A stretch of DNA of 64,000 nucleotides from Nostoc flagelliforme FACHB-838 (GCF_014698065.1 NZ_JACJSI010000008.1:100112-164111), one strand, 5' to 3'; numbered from the stretch's first letter, positions 19,210 through 28,891 are shown. Made by a program: numbers and translations. The notes: a model not told the origin generated them from the letters alone.

Positions 19210-19292
19210 TCAACTAGTGCTATGTCAGTGGTCAGTTGTGGTTTTCCACAGACCATTGACAAATGACTAATGACAAATGATTAATGACTCTT

Positions 19293-19424
19293 TTAGTCTT
19301 CATGGTCATCATACGGATCGTTCAATTCCTTGCTAGGAGGGCCAAAGGAGGTATAAATCGAGATTCCGGTGATGGCAACCACCACGGCAGCCATAGAAAT
19401 GCTAAGAACTATTGCGGGTTCCAT
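19293..19424 (-). CDS. psbN: photosystem II protein PsbN
   Basis: A 43-residue thylakoid membrane protein too short for default gene finders. It starts MEPAIVLSISMAAVVV, has one transmembrane helix (about 5-26), then SIYTSFGPPSKELNDP and an acidic end DDHED, the standard PsbN sequence. PsbN is needed for assembly or repair of the PSII reaction centre rather than being a stable subunit. It is encoded opposite to psbH, 85 bp away, the usual cyanobacterial arrangement. The upstream partner psbB is not in this neighbourhood. Confidence 0.95.
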   Translation of the reverse strand: MEPAIVLSISMAAVVVAITGISIYTSFGPPSKELNDPYDDHED

Positions 19425-19509
19425 AATTGAGAGATAGATGATGAGTGCTATTCTTATAGAATATTACAGAAGATTAAAAAAAGCTTTGGCAAGTAATCTT
19501 AGGTGAACT

Positions 19510-19713
19510 ATGGCGCAAAGGACTAGGTTGGGAGATATCCTGAAACCACTTAACTCTGAATATGGGAAAGTGGCTCCAGGTTGGGGTACTACCCCTGTGA
19601 TGGCTGTTTTTATTTTGCTATTTTTTGTATTTCTGCTAATTATTCTGCAACTTTACAATAGAACACTGTTGGTTGAGGATGTAGTAGTCGATTGGCGGAG
19701 TTTAGGACGTTAA
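19510..19713 (+). CDS. psbH: photosystem II protein PsbH
   Basis: A 67-residue PSII core subunit. The stromal N-terminus [20 protein letters not shown] is followed by [11 protein letters not shown], a single membrane helix (about 29-50) and the lumenal end [15 protein letters not shown]. The length and sequence are typical. Cyanobacterial PsbH lacks the phosphorylated N-terminal extension found in plants, as here. It is transcribed away from psbN and ends at a clear intrinsic terminator (19755-19777). Confidence 0.97.
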   Translation: MAQRTRLGDILKPLNSEYGKVAPGWGTTPVMAVFILLFFVFLLIILQLYNRTLLVEDVVVDWRSLGR

Positions 19714-19754
19714 CGGATACACAGCTATCAAGTTTGGATAACAAGTTAAGTTAC

Positions 19755-19777
19755 ACCCGGTTCTCCCGGGTTTTTTT
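19755..19777 (+). terminator. intrinsic terminator after psbH
   Basis: The 6-bp G+C-rich stem ACCCGG / CCGGGT is followed by a run of seven T residues, 42 bp after the psbH stop codon. It separates psbH from tatA. Confidence 0.85.
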
Positions 19778-19854
19778 ATGAGTTGCGATTTGCGATTAGA
19801 CTAACTATATATGTGAGTTTCTGTAGTGGTTCTATAGTTTACAGGAGACAAAAA

Positions 19855-20127
19855 ATGAATATATTTGGTATCGGTTTGCCGGAAATGGCTGTAATTATGG
19901 TAGTAGCACTGTTAATCTTTGGGCCAAAGAAGCTGCCAGAAATTGGTCGCAGTGTGGGCAAAACAATTCGTAGTTTCCAAGAAGCTTCTAAAGACTTTCA
20001 AAACGAGTTTCAAAAAGAAGCAGAACAGTTAGAAGAAGTTGTAAAGACTACTGCCGAATTGGAACCTAAGCAAATCTACCCTGCTAAATCTGAGCAGGAC
20101 ACTGCTAGTTCTTCCCAACCTAGCTAA
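19855..20127 (+). CDS. tatA: twin-arginine translocase subunit TatA/TatE
   Basis: A 90-residue protein with one N-terminal membrane helix (IGLPEMAVIMVVALLIF), the hinge FGPKKLPEIGRSVGK and an amphipathic helix followed by a charged tail, the defining TatA layout. I start it at ATG 19855, with AGGAGA eight bases upstream; the longer in-frame extension to 19783 lacks an RBS and adds atypical residues. TatA forms the pore of the Tat system with TatC, which moves folded proteins to the thylakoid lumen or periplasm. No tatC lies in the window. PotD (27440-28540) has a Tat-type signal and could be a client. Confidence 0.92.
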   Translation: MNIFGIGLPEMAVIMVVALLIFGPKKLPEIGRSVGKTIRSFQEASKDFQNEFQKEAEQLEEVVKTTAELEPKQIYPAKSEQDTASSSQPS

Positions 20128-20150
20128 TTGGTCTGTCAAGTTGAACTTCA

Positions 20151-20214
20151 TGGGTAAGCAAGTTCGTAGTAAGGACTTTAGTCCTTATTTTCTAAGCATT
20201 CTAGTGCTTACCCA
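20151..20214 (+). terminator. nested hairpins after tatA
   Basis: The outer inverted pair TGGGTAAGCA (20151-20160) / TGCTTACCCA (20205-20214) encloses a perfect hairpin AAGGACT-TT-AGTCCTT (20171-20186) followed by ATTTTCT. This is probably the tatA terminator; the structure also looks like a dispersed palindromic repeat. Confidence 0.55.
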
Positions 20215-20349
20215 ACAGAAAGTTAGTCGCTCATGGGGGAAACCCCCAGACGCTCTCTACGAGAAGCTACACGAAGGAAGAAGACCGCGCTAACTCACTT
20301 AATGACAAAGTACTAAAATAGTGCGGCATATCAATTGACTCTAGGCAAA

Positions 20350-20991
20350 ATGACAGAAGCTGTTAAGCAACCAGCTTTGGTGATTCCCCAGCTAATTGTC
20401 GGGTTGGGGAATCCAGAAAGCAAGTATGACCAAACACGCCATAATATCGGCTTTGCGGCTTTAGAAACTCTTTCGCGTTCTTGGCGCATTTCCTTAGCAG
20501 AAAACCGTAAGTTTCAGGGTGAGTATGGCGAGGGTATGGCCCCAGGTGGAGGTAAAATTCGTTTGCTAAAGCCGTTAACTTATATGAATCGCTCAGGACA
20601 GTCAATACAAGCGGTAACAAGTTGGTATAAATTGCCGCCTGAGTCAGTGCTGGTGATTTATGACGATATGGATTTGCCTTTGGGAAAAACTCGTCTGCGC
20701 TTATCTGGTTCGGCTGGTGGACATAACGGCATGAAAAGCGCGATCGCACATCTTAGTACCCAAAACTTTCCCCGTTTGCGAATCGGTATTGGTAAACCCA
20801 AAGGTACAGCTAATAACGATGATTCTGATACTATCTCTCATGTGCTAGGACGATTTTCTGCTGCTGAAAATCAGCAAATGTCTCTTGTACTTCAGTTCGT
20901 GGTTGAGTGTATTGAACTAAGCCTCAAACAGGGAGTAGAAAAGGCGATGAATGTTTGTAATAGCCGCACCATTAATAATTCTGAGTCTTAG
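20350..20991 (+). CDS. pth: peptidyl-tRNA hydrolase
   Basis: A 213-residue esterase that releases peptides from prematurely dropped peptidyl-tRNA. Signature elements are LIVGLGNPESKYDQTRHNIGF (catalytic His31, Asn21), LLKPLTYMNRSGQS, VIYDDMDLPLGKTRLR and GSAGGHNGMKSAI. I use ATG 20350; an in-frame TTG at 20335 would add only five residues. The C-terminal part is normal. It is a housekeeping gene with no obvious operon partner. Confidence 0.95.
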   Translation: MTEAVKQPALVIPQLIVGLGNPESKYDQTRHNIGFAALETLSRSWRISLAENRKFQGEYGEGMAPGGGKIRLLKPLTYMNRSGQSIQAVTSWYKLPPESVLVIYDDMDLPLGKTRLRLSGSAGGHNGMKSAIAHLSTQNFPRLRIGIGKPKGTANNDDSDTISHVLGRFSAAENQQMSLVLQFVVECIELSLKQGVEKAMNVCNSRTINNSES

Positions 20992-22045
20992 GGTTGGATG
21001 AATACTGCCCTATCAGCTAGAAGAAAGGAAGCTAACCGATGTTTAAAGGCGCTTATTTTGGTTGATGAGTAGCGATTTTAGCTTGCTCTATCCAACCAAC
21101 ATAAAGCCCTTAACGCAGCCTGGGCAAGGGAAAGTGACTCATCTATACCCTAATTAGGGGTGCGGCAGACTTTGCTTAATTTTTGTAAGAATAATGGCGA
21201 TGTCTACGACGAGCTACGCCTACGCACTGTTGCCTGTTTTAGGTTACAACCTCAAACAACGCCAGTACCAAACAGGTTTATTTAAAATGTCGTTTGCGTC
21301 TAGCTGCCACTGCCTTTGGTAGCAAAAAGTTTTAGATCCCCCTAAATCCACGCCAGTTGCTCATGGGGGAAACCCCCATCGCTTTTAGCGTCTCCCCTTG
21401 GGAGAAGACCGCACTTGCTCCCCTTAAAAAGGGGGACTTTGACTCCGGTTTCCCCCTTTTTTAAGGGGGGTTAGGGGGGATCTAAAAGTGCCTAAAGTCA
21501 CAGCAAAACACTTTTCAAACAAGCTCTAATTAGTCGGATAAAAAGACCTCTCCCGGTTTTACTACACAAAACCTGTGTTTCTCCGAATTAAAGAGGCACA
21601 GTCTTGAACTAAAGTTCAAGAGAGCGAGAGGTTAATTCAACTCACGTTAACTAAAAGTTAATGTAAGTTTTCCAATGCATTCTCATATCGTTTTCCCAAA
21701 TCTGTGCAACATGATGAATTGGCTGTAGGGACGGACACCTATGTATTTTTTCATTAAAATCAAAATAAATTTGACCTTATATTAATCTAGCCTACGTTAA
21801 TACACTGAATTCAACTCCAGGCTAGCTGAAGATGCCAATACAAGTAATGTTGATTACATAAAGTAGTCCTTGCCAGCCTTTGATCGAGGTGCTTTAATAG
21901 CGATCGCATTCCGCAAAACAGTCTTATATGTACAAGCTACTGGTGTTCATCAACTTACAGACTTAAAACATTAAACTCAAAGATATGACAAGCTAGAAGC
22001 ATATCTTTGACACTAAATTCTCCCAAAAGCTGAATAGGAGCATAC
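20992..22045. other. 1.05-kb intergenic region rich in palindromes
   Basis: I find no gene here. Inverted structures include a hairpin-like ACCCTAATTAGGGGT (about 21147-21161), a long inverted-repeat element at 21330-21487, and CTTGAACT-AA-AGTTCAAG (21604-21621, perfect 8-bp stem). The last 200 bp before the SPFH gene is plain AT-rich sequence, probably promoter. A processed small RNA cannot be excluded. Confidence 0.45.
21330..21487. repeat. inverted-repeat element TTTTAGATCCCCCTAA
   Basis: The ends TTTTAGATCCCCCTAA (21330-21345) and TTAGGGGGGATCTAAAA (21471-21487) are inverted repeats differing by one inserted G. Inside are a CATGGGGGAAACCCCCAT hairpin (about 21363-21380) and a CCCCCTTTTTTAAGGGGGG palindrome. 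A relative of the G-rich end (CCCCCCTTTTCAAGGGGGG) sits inside the mannosidase gene near 16535. No flanking duplication is visible. Probably a dispersed non-coding repeat. Confidence 0.6.
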
Positions 22046-22888
22046 ATGGAGCCAATTATTGCTATAGTTTTAGCCCTTATAGGTTATGCCTTAGGTTCTG
22101 CAAAACTGATTAATCAAGGAAATGAAGCCCTAGTCGAACGATTAGGGCGGTATCATCGGAAACTTAAGCCGGGGCTGAACTTTATTGTTCCCTTGGTAGA
22201 TCAGGTTGTGATGGAAGATACTACACGAGAGCAGTTTACAGACATCAAACCTCAAAATGTGATCACCCAAGATAATATTTACGTAGAAGTGGATGCTATT
22301 GTATACTGGCGCATTATAGACATTGTGAGAAGCTTTTACGAAATTGAGGATCTGCAAGGAGCATTGACACAAATAACCACAACCACGCTCCGGGAAATCA
22401 TTGCCCAGAATACCCTAGAGCAGACTAACGTCTCTAGAGCAGAGATGGACTCAGCCATCTTAGACCAATTGAATAATGTAACGGCAGATTGGGGAGTTGA
22501 GATTCTCCGGTTAGATATTCAGAGAATTACTCTACCTGAAAGTGTACGAAGGTCTAGAGAAGAGGAGCAAGCCGCAGTAATCAAAAAACGGGCGCTAATT
22601 ACTGAAGCAGAAGGGGAAAAGGAAGCTGCCATTAAGAAAGCAGAAGGAACTATGGCTTCAGTGCAAATCATTTCTCAAGCTCTACGTTCCAATCCTGACA
22701 GTAGGGACATTCTCCGGTATCTTGTAGCTCAAGATTACGTGGATGCTAGCCAAAAACTTGGTGAGAGCAATAATGCCAAAATTGTCTTTGTAGACCCAGC
22801 CAACTCAAGTGAAATGTTTCAGGAGTTGATTGCCGAGTCAGTAACTCAAGAAAGCAACGGCAGGAAATCTGAAAACGGCGATAGTTAA
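22046..22888 (+). CDS. SPFH/Band 7 (stomatin-like) membrane protein
   Basis: A 280-residue protein with an N-terminal hydrophobic anchor (IIAIVLALIGYALG). A stomatin-type SPFH domain follows from residue 20 to about 190: GNEALVERLGRYHRKLKPGLNFIVPLVD, then VEVDAIVYWRI, TTLREIIAQNTLEQ and VEILRLDIQRITLP. An alanine/glutamate-rich coiled coil (EEEQAAVIKKRALITEAEGEKEAAIKKAEG) completes it. Such proteins oligomerise on membranes and scaffold proteases or transporters. No NfeD-type partner gene is adjacent. Its stop overlaps the end of convergent folP by 4 bp. Confidence 0.9.
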   Translation: MEPIIAIVLALIGYALGSAKLINQGNEALVERLGRYHRKLKPGLNFIVPLVDQVVMEDTTREQFTDIKPQNVITQDNIYVEVDAIVYWRIIDIVRSFYEIEDLQGALTQITTTTLREIIAQNTLEQTNVSRAEMDSAILDQLNNVTADWGVEILRLDIQRITLPESVRRSREEEQAAVIKKRALITEAEGEKEAAIKKAEGTMASVQIISQALRSNPDSRDILRYLVAQDYVDASQKLGESNNAKIVFVDPANSSEMFQELIAESVTQESNGRKSENGDS

Positions 22889-23745
22889 GAGTCAAACTGC
22901 ACAGCTTGTCTTAGTAGCGCATCGGCTACTAACGAAACATCGCGCATTTCTTGAACATCGTGAACTCGGAGGATATCAGCGCCATTAAAAATAGCAGCGC
23001 AACAAGCTGCTGCCGTTCCCCAAACTCGTGCCTTGGGATCTGGTTGATTTAAAATCCGACCAATAAAACTTTTACGAGATGCTCCTACCAAAATAGGACA
23101 ATTGAGTGCTGCGAGCGATCGCAAATGGCGAAAAATTTCTAAGTTTTGCTCATAGTTCTTAGCAAAGCCAATACCAGGATCAATAATAATTTTATTCTGG
23201 TCAATGCCCGCAGCAGTTGCTACCCCAATTTGCCGAGCCAAAAAACTATAAATCTCAGCGAGCAAATCTTGATAATCAGTGTGTTGTTGCATTGTCTGTG
23301 GTGTTCCCCGAATATGCATTAAAATCATCGGTACACCTAACTCTGCTACTGTTGGCAACATTTCTAAGTCAAAAGTGCCACCAGAAATATCATTAATAAT
23401 ATCCGCTCCAGCTTCTACAGATGCCCTGGCTACAGCAGCGCGAGTTGTATCTACAGAAATCGGGACTGAAATTTCTGGTCTTAACACCTGTAACACCGAT
23501 AGCACCCGGTCAAGTTCCTCCGCCAGAGTTATTTGCTTTGCCCCTGGTCGAGTTGATTGACCACCCACATCAATAATGTCAGCACCAGCAGTTACCAGTG
23601 CTTGCGCCTGTACTAAAGCAGCAGAGGTAGTGTTAAATTCACCCCCATCACTAAAGCTATCAGGTGTTACATTCAAAATGCCCATCAAATAAGTCTGCTG
23701 TCCCCACTCGAAACAGCGTTCTCGAATCATCAAGTTGCTTGGCAT
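22885..23745 (-). CDS. folP: dihydropteroate synthase
   Basis: A 286-residue folate-pathway enzyme that joins p-aminobenzoate to 6-hydroxymethyl-dihydropterin pyrophosphate. Motifs in order: LMGILNVTPDSFSDGG (Asn in the pyrophosphate site), DIIDVGGQSTRPGA, ISVDTTRAAVARAS, DIINDISGG, PMILMHIRGTP, IIIDPGIGFAKN and LVGASRKSFIG, ending in RVHDVQEM. All catalytic positions appear intact. It lies upstream of tpiA-proximal sequence but is separated from that gene by about 200 bp of repeats, so co-transcription is uncertain. Confidence 0.95.
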   Translation of the reverse strand: MPSNLMIRERCFEWGQQTYLMGILNVTPDSFSDGGEFNTTSAALVQAQALVTAGADIIDVGGQSTRPGAKQITLAEELDRVLSVLQVLRPEISVPISVDTTRAAVARASVEAGADIINDISGGTFDLEMLPTVAELGVPMILMHIRGTPQTMQQHTDYQDLLAEIYSFLARQIGVATAAGIDQNKIIIDPGIGFAKNYEQNLEIFRHLRSLAALNCPILVGASRKSFIGRILNQPDPKARVWGTAAACCAAIFNGADILRVHDVQEMRDVSLVADALLRQAVQFDS

Positions 23746-23942
23746 ATATCTACATTAGTTATGTAATATGATGTCCGCCAAATTACCCATAATAAGCAGT
23801 AGACTTCTTGCATAATTCGGGAAAAGGGGAAAAGGTTCTGTATTGTCCCCTTCCCCTTTAACCTTTACCCTTTTACCCATATAAGGCGGCATCTCCCCTG
23901 TAGGCATTCCCATGCTCTGCATGGGAACGAGAAGAAGGCACA

Positions 23943-24689
23943 TCACACTGGCTTAAAATTCACAATCCGAGCGAAACTCTCAGCTTCTAAACTTGCCCCT
24001 CCTACTAAAACACCATCAATTTCTGGTTGAGCCATGATTTCATCAATATTATTCGGCTTGACTGAGCCGCCATATTGAATTGATACATTCGGATTAGTCA
24101 ACTGGCTACGAATTAAGCCAATTATTCGATTCGCCTCCGCTACTTCACAGGTATCACCAGTACCAATCGCCCAAATTGGCTCGTAGGCAATCACCAAATT
24201 ATTTTGATCGATATCTACCAAGCCTTTGTCGAGTTGGAGAGCAATCAGTGATTCAGTCTCTCCTGCATCACGTTGTTGTTTAGTTTCGCCAACACAGAGA
24301 ATTGGGGTCAAACCAAACCTTTGAGCAGTTCGGAGGCGCAGATTAACGGTGGCATCCGTTTCACCAAAGTATTGCCGTCGTTCGCTATGACCGACAATCA
24401 CAAAGCGCACACCACTTTCTGTCAGCATTGGGCCAGAAATCTCACCCGTATAGGCTCCATATTCTTCCCAATGAATATTTTGCGCCCCCAGTTGGATGAG
24501 GCTACCGTGCAAAGTCTTAGACAAAACGCTTAAATCAGTGAAGGGAGGGCACAATACCACTTCTCGGTTTTCGGGCGTTTCCTCTAGGTTAGGCAGAAAC
24601 CCTCGGAGAAACTCTTGGGTTTCTGCCTGGGTTTTGTACATTTTCCAGTTGCCGGCAATAACGATTTTCCGCACAGGTAATTTAGTCAA
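23943..24689 (-). CDS. tpiA: triosephosphate isomerase
   Basis: A 248-residue TIM-barrel enzyme interconverting dihydroxyacetone phosphate and glyceraldehyde 3-phosphate in the Calvin cycle and glycolysis. Active-site residues are visible: Asn14 and Lys16 (GNWKMYKTQ), His101 ([12 protein letters not shown]) and Glu170 ([11 protein letters not shown]), with phosphate-binding [11 protein letters not shown] and GVLVGGASL. The length is standard. Downstream of it, toward folP, is a non-coding stretch with a CCCATGC-TCT-GCATGGG hairpin and C/G-rich repeats (about 23755-23940). Confidence 0.97.
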   Translation of the reverse strand: MTKLPVRKIVIAGNWKMYKTQAETQEFLRGFLPNLEETPENREVVLCPPFTDLSVLSKTLHGSLIQLGAQNIHWEEYGAYTGEISGPMLTESGVRFVIVGHSERRQYFGETDATVNLRLRTAQRFGLTPILCVGETKQQRDAGETESLIALQLDKGLVDIDQNNLVIAYEPIWAIGTGDTCEVAEANRIIGLIRSQLTNPNVSIQYGGSVKPNNIDEIMAQPEIDGVLVGGASLEAESFARIVNFKPV

Positions 24690-24874
24690 GATCCTAACGC
24701 GTTATTTAGATGCATTTTTCAGTTTATGACTTTTTGTTAGTTATTAGTCTACGAGTTGGGTATTGGGTATGGGGCATCGGGTAAAAATTATTCTTCCCTT
24801 TCCCCTCTGCTGGGTCTGCCTCATCTCGCTAAAGCCTTGCAAAAAATAACTAGGATAGTAGAGGGGATGTATTG

Positions 24875-24902
24875 AAAATCTAAAATCTAAAATCTAAAAT
24901 CT
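24875..24902 (+). repeat. heptamer tandem array (AAAATCT x4)
   Basis: There are four perfect copies of the 7-bp unit AAAATCT plus a degenerate fifth, ending 14 bp before the GTPase start codon. Short heptamer arrays are typical of heterocystous cyanobacteria (STRR-type). The copy number may affect the spacing of this leader. Confidence 0.85.
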
Positions 24903-24916
24903 AAAATTAAATTAAT

Positions 24917-26398
24917 ATGACTTCAACATTACCCGTGCCTGAACCTCATCAAAACGATTCTGCTAGCACTGACGCAAATTCTCTCAGTTGGGAGGAAGAA
25001 CTGGATAGTGCCATTTTCAGTTTTGAAGACATTCAAACGGAACTGAACTACAAACAAGCACAAACGGCGCTACACAATTTGGTAGCTAATCTCGACCTCA
25101 CCCCCCAAGAAAAAACCGGATTAGAGGTGGAAATTGCTGATTTGGAAACCATGCTGGGGAAGTTAGACCACATGGTGATACAGATTGCGGCTTTTGGCAT
25201 GGTGGGACGTGGTAAGTCTTCGCTACTAAATGCTTTGGTTGGACAAACAGTATTTGAAACTGGCCCTTTGCATGGTGTCACTCGTGCTGCACAAAGAGTC
25301 AATTGGAGTATTAGTGAGGAGGCGATTGGAGAAACTGAACGTGCTTTGCGAGTTACTCTCCCTGGTGTCGGTCAATCGCAGGTGGAATTAATTGACACTC
25401 CTGGGTTAGACGAAGTAGATGGTGCAACCCGTGCCGCGTTAGCTGAACAGATTGCCAAACAAGCGGATTTGATTCTGTTTGTGATATCTGGCGACATGAC
25501 GAAGCTAGAATATATGGCCCTTTCTCAGTTGCGGGAAGCAGGTAAACCGATCATTCTGGTGTTTAACAAAGTAGACCAGTATCCAGAAGCAGACCGGATG
25601 GCAATTTACCATAAAATCCGGGATGAAAGGGTGCGGGAATTACTCACACCCCTAGAAATTGTCATGGCTGCGGCATCGCCATTGGTGAAGACGGCAATTC
25701 GTCGTCCTGATGGGACTAGGGGCATACAGTTGCGTACAGGGAATGCCCAAGTTGAGGAACTGAAGCTAAAAATCTTGGAGATTTTACATCGTGAGGGCAA
25801 AGCCTTGGTTGCTCTCAATACTATGCTTTATGCCGATATCGTCAATGAGCAATTGGTTGAGCGAAAAGTGATGATTCGGGAACAGAATGCCAATCAGTTG
25901 ATTTGGAAAGCTGTGATGACTAAGGCATTAGCGATCGCACTTAATCCCCTAACTGTGGTAGATATTCTGAGTAGTGTGGTAATTGATATTGCTCTGATTG
26001 TGGGTTTATCTAAGCTCTATGGCTTCTCTATGACCGAAGCTGGGGCTGTACAATTATTACAAAAAATTGCCCTGAGTATGGGCGGCATCGGTGCTAGTGA
26101 ATTGTTGGCAAATTTGGGCTTGAGTGGTTTAAAAACTTTACTTGGCATCTCTGCAACAGCTACAGCAGGCGCTACCTTTGGCCCTTATATATCGGTGGCA
26201 ATTACCCAAGCGGGAGTAGCTGGTGTTTCTTCTTACGGTATTGGACAAGTTACCAAAGTTTATTTAGCCAATGGCGCGACTTGGGGCCCTGATGGGCCGA
26301 AAGCAGTCATCAGCCGGATTTTGGCAAACCTGGATGAAACATCAATTCTTAACCGTATTAAAGATGAATTGCTTTACAAGGTAAAACTCAAAAAGTGA
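24917..26398 (+). CDS. Era-like GTPase with DUF697 domain
   Basis: A 493-residue protein with an N-terminal helical part (1-85). The G domain has P-loop GMVGRGKSS (94-102), Walker B/G3 ELIDTPGLDEVDG and G4 VFNKVDQYP. A C-terminal DUF697-type hydrophobic helical region (about 335-450, with VVDILSSVVIDIALIVGL and further Gly/Ala-rich helices) probably associates with membrane. The family is common in cyanobacteria; the role is not established, with membrane or envelope homeostasis usually suggested. It is convergent with potB, 8 bp away. Confidence 0.88.
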   Translation: MTSTLPVPEPHQNDSASTDANSLSWEEELDSAIFSFEDIQTELNYKQAQTALHNLVANLDLTPQEKTGLEVEIADLETMLGKLDHMVIQIAAFGMVGRGKSSLLNALVGQTVFETGPLHGVTRAAQRVNWSISEEAIGETERALRVTLPGVGQSQVELIDTPGLDEVDGATRAALAEQIAKQADLILFVISGDMTKLEYMALSQLREAGKPIILVFNKVDQYPEADRMAIYHKIRDERVRELLTPLEIVMAAASPLVKTAIRRPDGTRGIQLRTGNAQVEELKLKILEILHREGKALVALNTMLYADIVNEQLVERKVMIREQNANQLIWKAVMTKALAIALNPLTVVDILSSVVIDIALIVGLSKLYGFSMTEAGAVQLLQKIALSMGGIGASELLANLGLSGLKTLLGISATATAGATFGPYISVAITQAGVAGVSSYGIGQVTKVYLANGATWGPDGPKAVISRILANLDETSILNRIKDELLYKVKLKK

Positions 26399-26406
26399 TG
26401 AAAAGT

Positions 26407-27303
26407 TTAGCGTTTGGGTGTCGCTTCACCAAACTTAATTAAAATTGCGATCGCTATACTAACAAGCGAAATTAACGTCATACTCAAAGCTGAACCAAAT
26501 CCCCAATTTTGTGTTGCTCCCAGAAACTGGTTATAAACTAACCGCGCCGCCGTCATACTAGAAGCACCGCCGAGTAATTCTGGATCGACAAAATCCCCCA
26601 AGCCGGTGATGAATACAAGCATGGAAGCTGCTGCAATTCCCGGAAAAATTTGCGGTACAGTCACTTGGAAAAAAGTTTCTACCGGATTTGCACCTAAATC
26701 AGCTGCTGCTTCTAGCAACCGCTTGTCTAATTTTTCGAGAGAAGCATATAAAATCAAAACCATATAGGGTAATAAGCTGTAACTCATGCCAATTAATACA
26801 GCTTGACTATTGTTAAGTAATTCCCAAGTAGGTAAGCCTAAAGTGCTGAGTAAACTGTTCAATAAACCAGTAGGACGAAGAATTGTAATCCAAGCATAAG
26901 AACGAAGTAATGAGGAAGTCCACAAAGGTAAGACAAAGCCTAGTATCAGCAAATTTCGCCAACGCTGCGGTGCTATCTGAGCAATCCAATAGGCGACAGG
27001 GAAGCCTAAAATTAAACAAATTATTGTAGTGCCAAACGCAAAAAATAGCGATCGCACGATTACTTGTATGTACAGGGAGTCAAATATTCGGATGTAGTTT
27101 TTGAATCCGTTGGGATTAACTATATCTCCTGGACGGATGTCTGCAACTAAACTTAACTCAAAAATTATCAAAGTTGGCAGCACCAACAAAAGTAATAACC
27201 AAATCGCAGATGGTGCAAGCAACACCAATGGTTGAAGCCAATTTACCCGTTGGCGATGCAATCCTTCTGGTTTAGAAATATCATTTTTGGGAAAATTTAT
27301 CAC
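26407..27303 (-). CDS. potB: polyamine ABC transporter permease PotB
   Basis: A 298-residue inner-membrane permease with six hydrophobic segments. The EAA coupling loop EAAADLGANPVETFFQVTVPQIFPGI contacts the ATPase, and the N-terminal segment LLAPSAIWLLLLLVLPTLIIF is typical of PotB/PotH. It lies 136 bp downstream of potD. The second permease, PotC, which normally follows, is absent: the next gene is the convergent GTPase. PotC must be encoded elsewhere, or PotB may work differently here. Confidence 0.9.
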   Translation of the reverse strand: MINFPKNDISKPEGLHRQRVNWLQPLVLLAPSAIWLLLLLVLPTLIIFELSLVADIRPGDIVNPNGFKNYIRIFDSLYIQVIVRSLFFAFGTTIICLILGFPVAYWIAQIAPQRWRNLLILGFVLPLWTSSLLRSYAWITILRPTGLLNSLLSTLGLPTWELLNNSQAVLIGMSYSLLPYMVLILYASLEKLDKRLLEAAADLGANPVETFFQVTVPQIFPGIAAASMLVFITGLGDFVDPELLGGASSMTAARLVYNQFLGATQNWGFGSALSMTLISLVSIAIAILIKFGEATPKR

Positions 27304-27439
27304 TCTTAACTCCTAACTCTAACTAAGTAAGTCGGCATAATCAAACCAAACTTTGTAAAGAAAAGTAAACAAAGCTCAAAACCTTTTTCCCCCTGCCTTA
27401 TCCCAAGAATAATTATTTACGCTGACCTGCTTATTTTAT

Positions 27440-28540
27440 TTAGCTACTAGTTAATTGAGTCCAATAACGATCGTAAACCTCTTCAAATTCCCCTACAGGA
27501 GAAACACGTTCACAATTTGTCAAAAGTGATTCTGGGGGAAACAAATTAAGGTCATTTTGTATAGTTTTTGGCAATAGCTCAAATCCGACGCTATTTGGTG
27601 TGGAAATATTCAAGCGTTGAGTGATTTGGGCTGCTATTTCTGGTTGCAAAATCATGTTAATCCAAGCATAAGCTCCAGCTTGGTTAGGGGCTGTTTTGGG
27701 AATTACAATCGTATCTGTCCATAACGAAGAACCACTACGAGGAATCACATATTTGAGCTTAGGATTTTCTTGAGAGATTTTCACTGCATCTGCTGAATAA
27801 CACATTGCCACTAGTAAATCTCCTGCGAGAATTTGGTTTTGCCAAGCATCAGTGTCAAAACGTGCGATCGCAGGTTTTAAAACCTTCAATTTTTCATAAG
27901 CTTGTTTGATTTCTTGTTCATTTTTTGAGTTGTAAGAATAACCTAGCATTCGTAAGGTTGCACCCATAACTTCTCGAACATCATTAAGCAAGGTCATTCG
28001 CTGATTGAGTTGCTCTTGATTTTGCCATAGATAATCCCAGTCTTGTGGTGCATCTTTAATTTTTTCAGAATTGTAAAGTAAACCTGTTGTCCCCCAGTTA
28101 AAAGGGATACTATAACGGTTATTGGGGTCATAGCGAGGATTTTGAAATCGGGGAAATAAATTTTCTAAACCGATTAAGCGATCGCGATTTATTTCTGTTA
28201 GCAAACCTTTGTCTACCATCTTCTGCACCATGTAATCAGATGGGTTAATGATGCTATAAGTGCCACCGCCTCCAGCTTGCAATTTAGCTAGCATGACATC
28301 ATTGGAATCATACACATCCGCCAGCACTTTCATGCCAGTTTGGGTGCTAAAAGTTTTTAGTAATTGGTTGTCAGTATATTGTGTCCAGGTAAAAATATAA
28401 AGTTGGTCACGTTGCTCATTCGTATTAGAATTAGCACGTACTTCAGCCAGCTTCCAGCCACAACCAGCTAAAGATAAGCTAGAAAGTGCTGCTACCCCTT
28501 TTAAAAATTCGCGTCTGTTAGTCATTAAGTTAATAGTCAA
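27440..28540 (-). CDS. potD: spermidine/putrescine-binding protein PotD
   Basis: A 366-residue periplasmic solute-binding protein. The N-terminus carries a twin-arginine motif (NRREFLKGVAAL) followed by a lipobox (LSLAGC), so it is probably exported by Tat and lipid-anchored. The mature chain has the PotD pattern: LYIFTWTQYTDNQLLKTF, VYDSNDVMLAKLQAGGGG, YSIPFNWGTTGLLYN, and GAYAWINMILQPEIAAQI. Start ATG 28540 precedes the signal; an internal Met at residue 6 (TNRREF) is an alternative. It is cotranscribed with potB. The ATPase gene potA lies upstream beyond a kinase remnant. Confidence 0.93.
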   Translation of the reverse strand: MTINLMTNRREFLKGVAALSSLSLAGCGWKLAEVRANSNTNEQRDQLYIFTWTQYTDNQLLKTFSTQTGMKVLADVYDSNDVMLAKLQAGGGGTYSIINPSDYMVQKMVDKGLLTEINRDRLIGLENLFPRFQNPRYDPNNRYSIPFNWGTTGLLYNSEKIKDAPQDWDYLWQNQEQLNQRMTLLNDVREVMGATLRMLGYSYNSKNEQEIKQAYEKLKVLKPAIARFDTDAWQNQILAGDLLVAMCYSADAVKISQENPKLKYVIPRSGSSLWTDTIVIPKTAPNQAGAYAWINMILQPEIAAQITQRLNISTPNSVGFELLPKTIQNDLNLFPPESLLTNCERVSPVGEFEEVYDRYWTQLTSS

Positions 28541-28891
28541 TCATCTTCTGTGTTGTTGCCAATTGCTTTTAGGTATGCCTTTAATTGGAGTGTCCATAAC
28601 TAGTTTAAACATTAACTTAAGTGTATCTACCTGTGCAACTGTTAATAAATTACTGCTGTCAGACAGTTTTAGGCACGGTTTTTAATCAAGCTTGAGTTAT
28701 AAAAATTAACAAAGTGAGCCATCGTCAAATTATCAAGGAAATTCAGCATAGCAAGCTGAACTGCACTTCTGTACTAGGGACTTCCAACGAAAAAAATATC
28801 CTATCGCGGTGTAGGGGGGCAGGGGGAGAAAAAAATATTATCTGAGTAAAAGGGAAAAAATTATTTATTACTGGCAGGTACGCCCTAACCA
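28541..28891. other. intergenic, upstream of potD
   Basis: This is 350 bp without a gene. It should hold the potD-potB promoter (minus strand), since the opposite-strand kinase remnant separates potD from potA. A short G/A-rich stretch near 28815-28850 resembles the purine-rich dispersed repeats. I see no terminator or RNA. Confidence 0.35.

Noticed and set aside
19425..19509. Consensus sigma-70 promoter for psbH (TTGAGA at 19427, TATAGA at 19455)
   Set aside because: The 22-bp spacing is too long for a convincing promoter, so I did not annotate it.
23755..23946. 63-codon open frame on the minus strand between folP and tpiA
   Set aside because: Its sequence is made of dispersed repeats (CCCATGC-TCT-GCATGGG hairpin and CCCTTTAACC tracts), and it has no recognisable family or ribosome-binding site.
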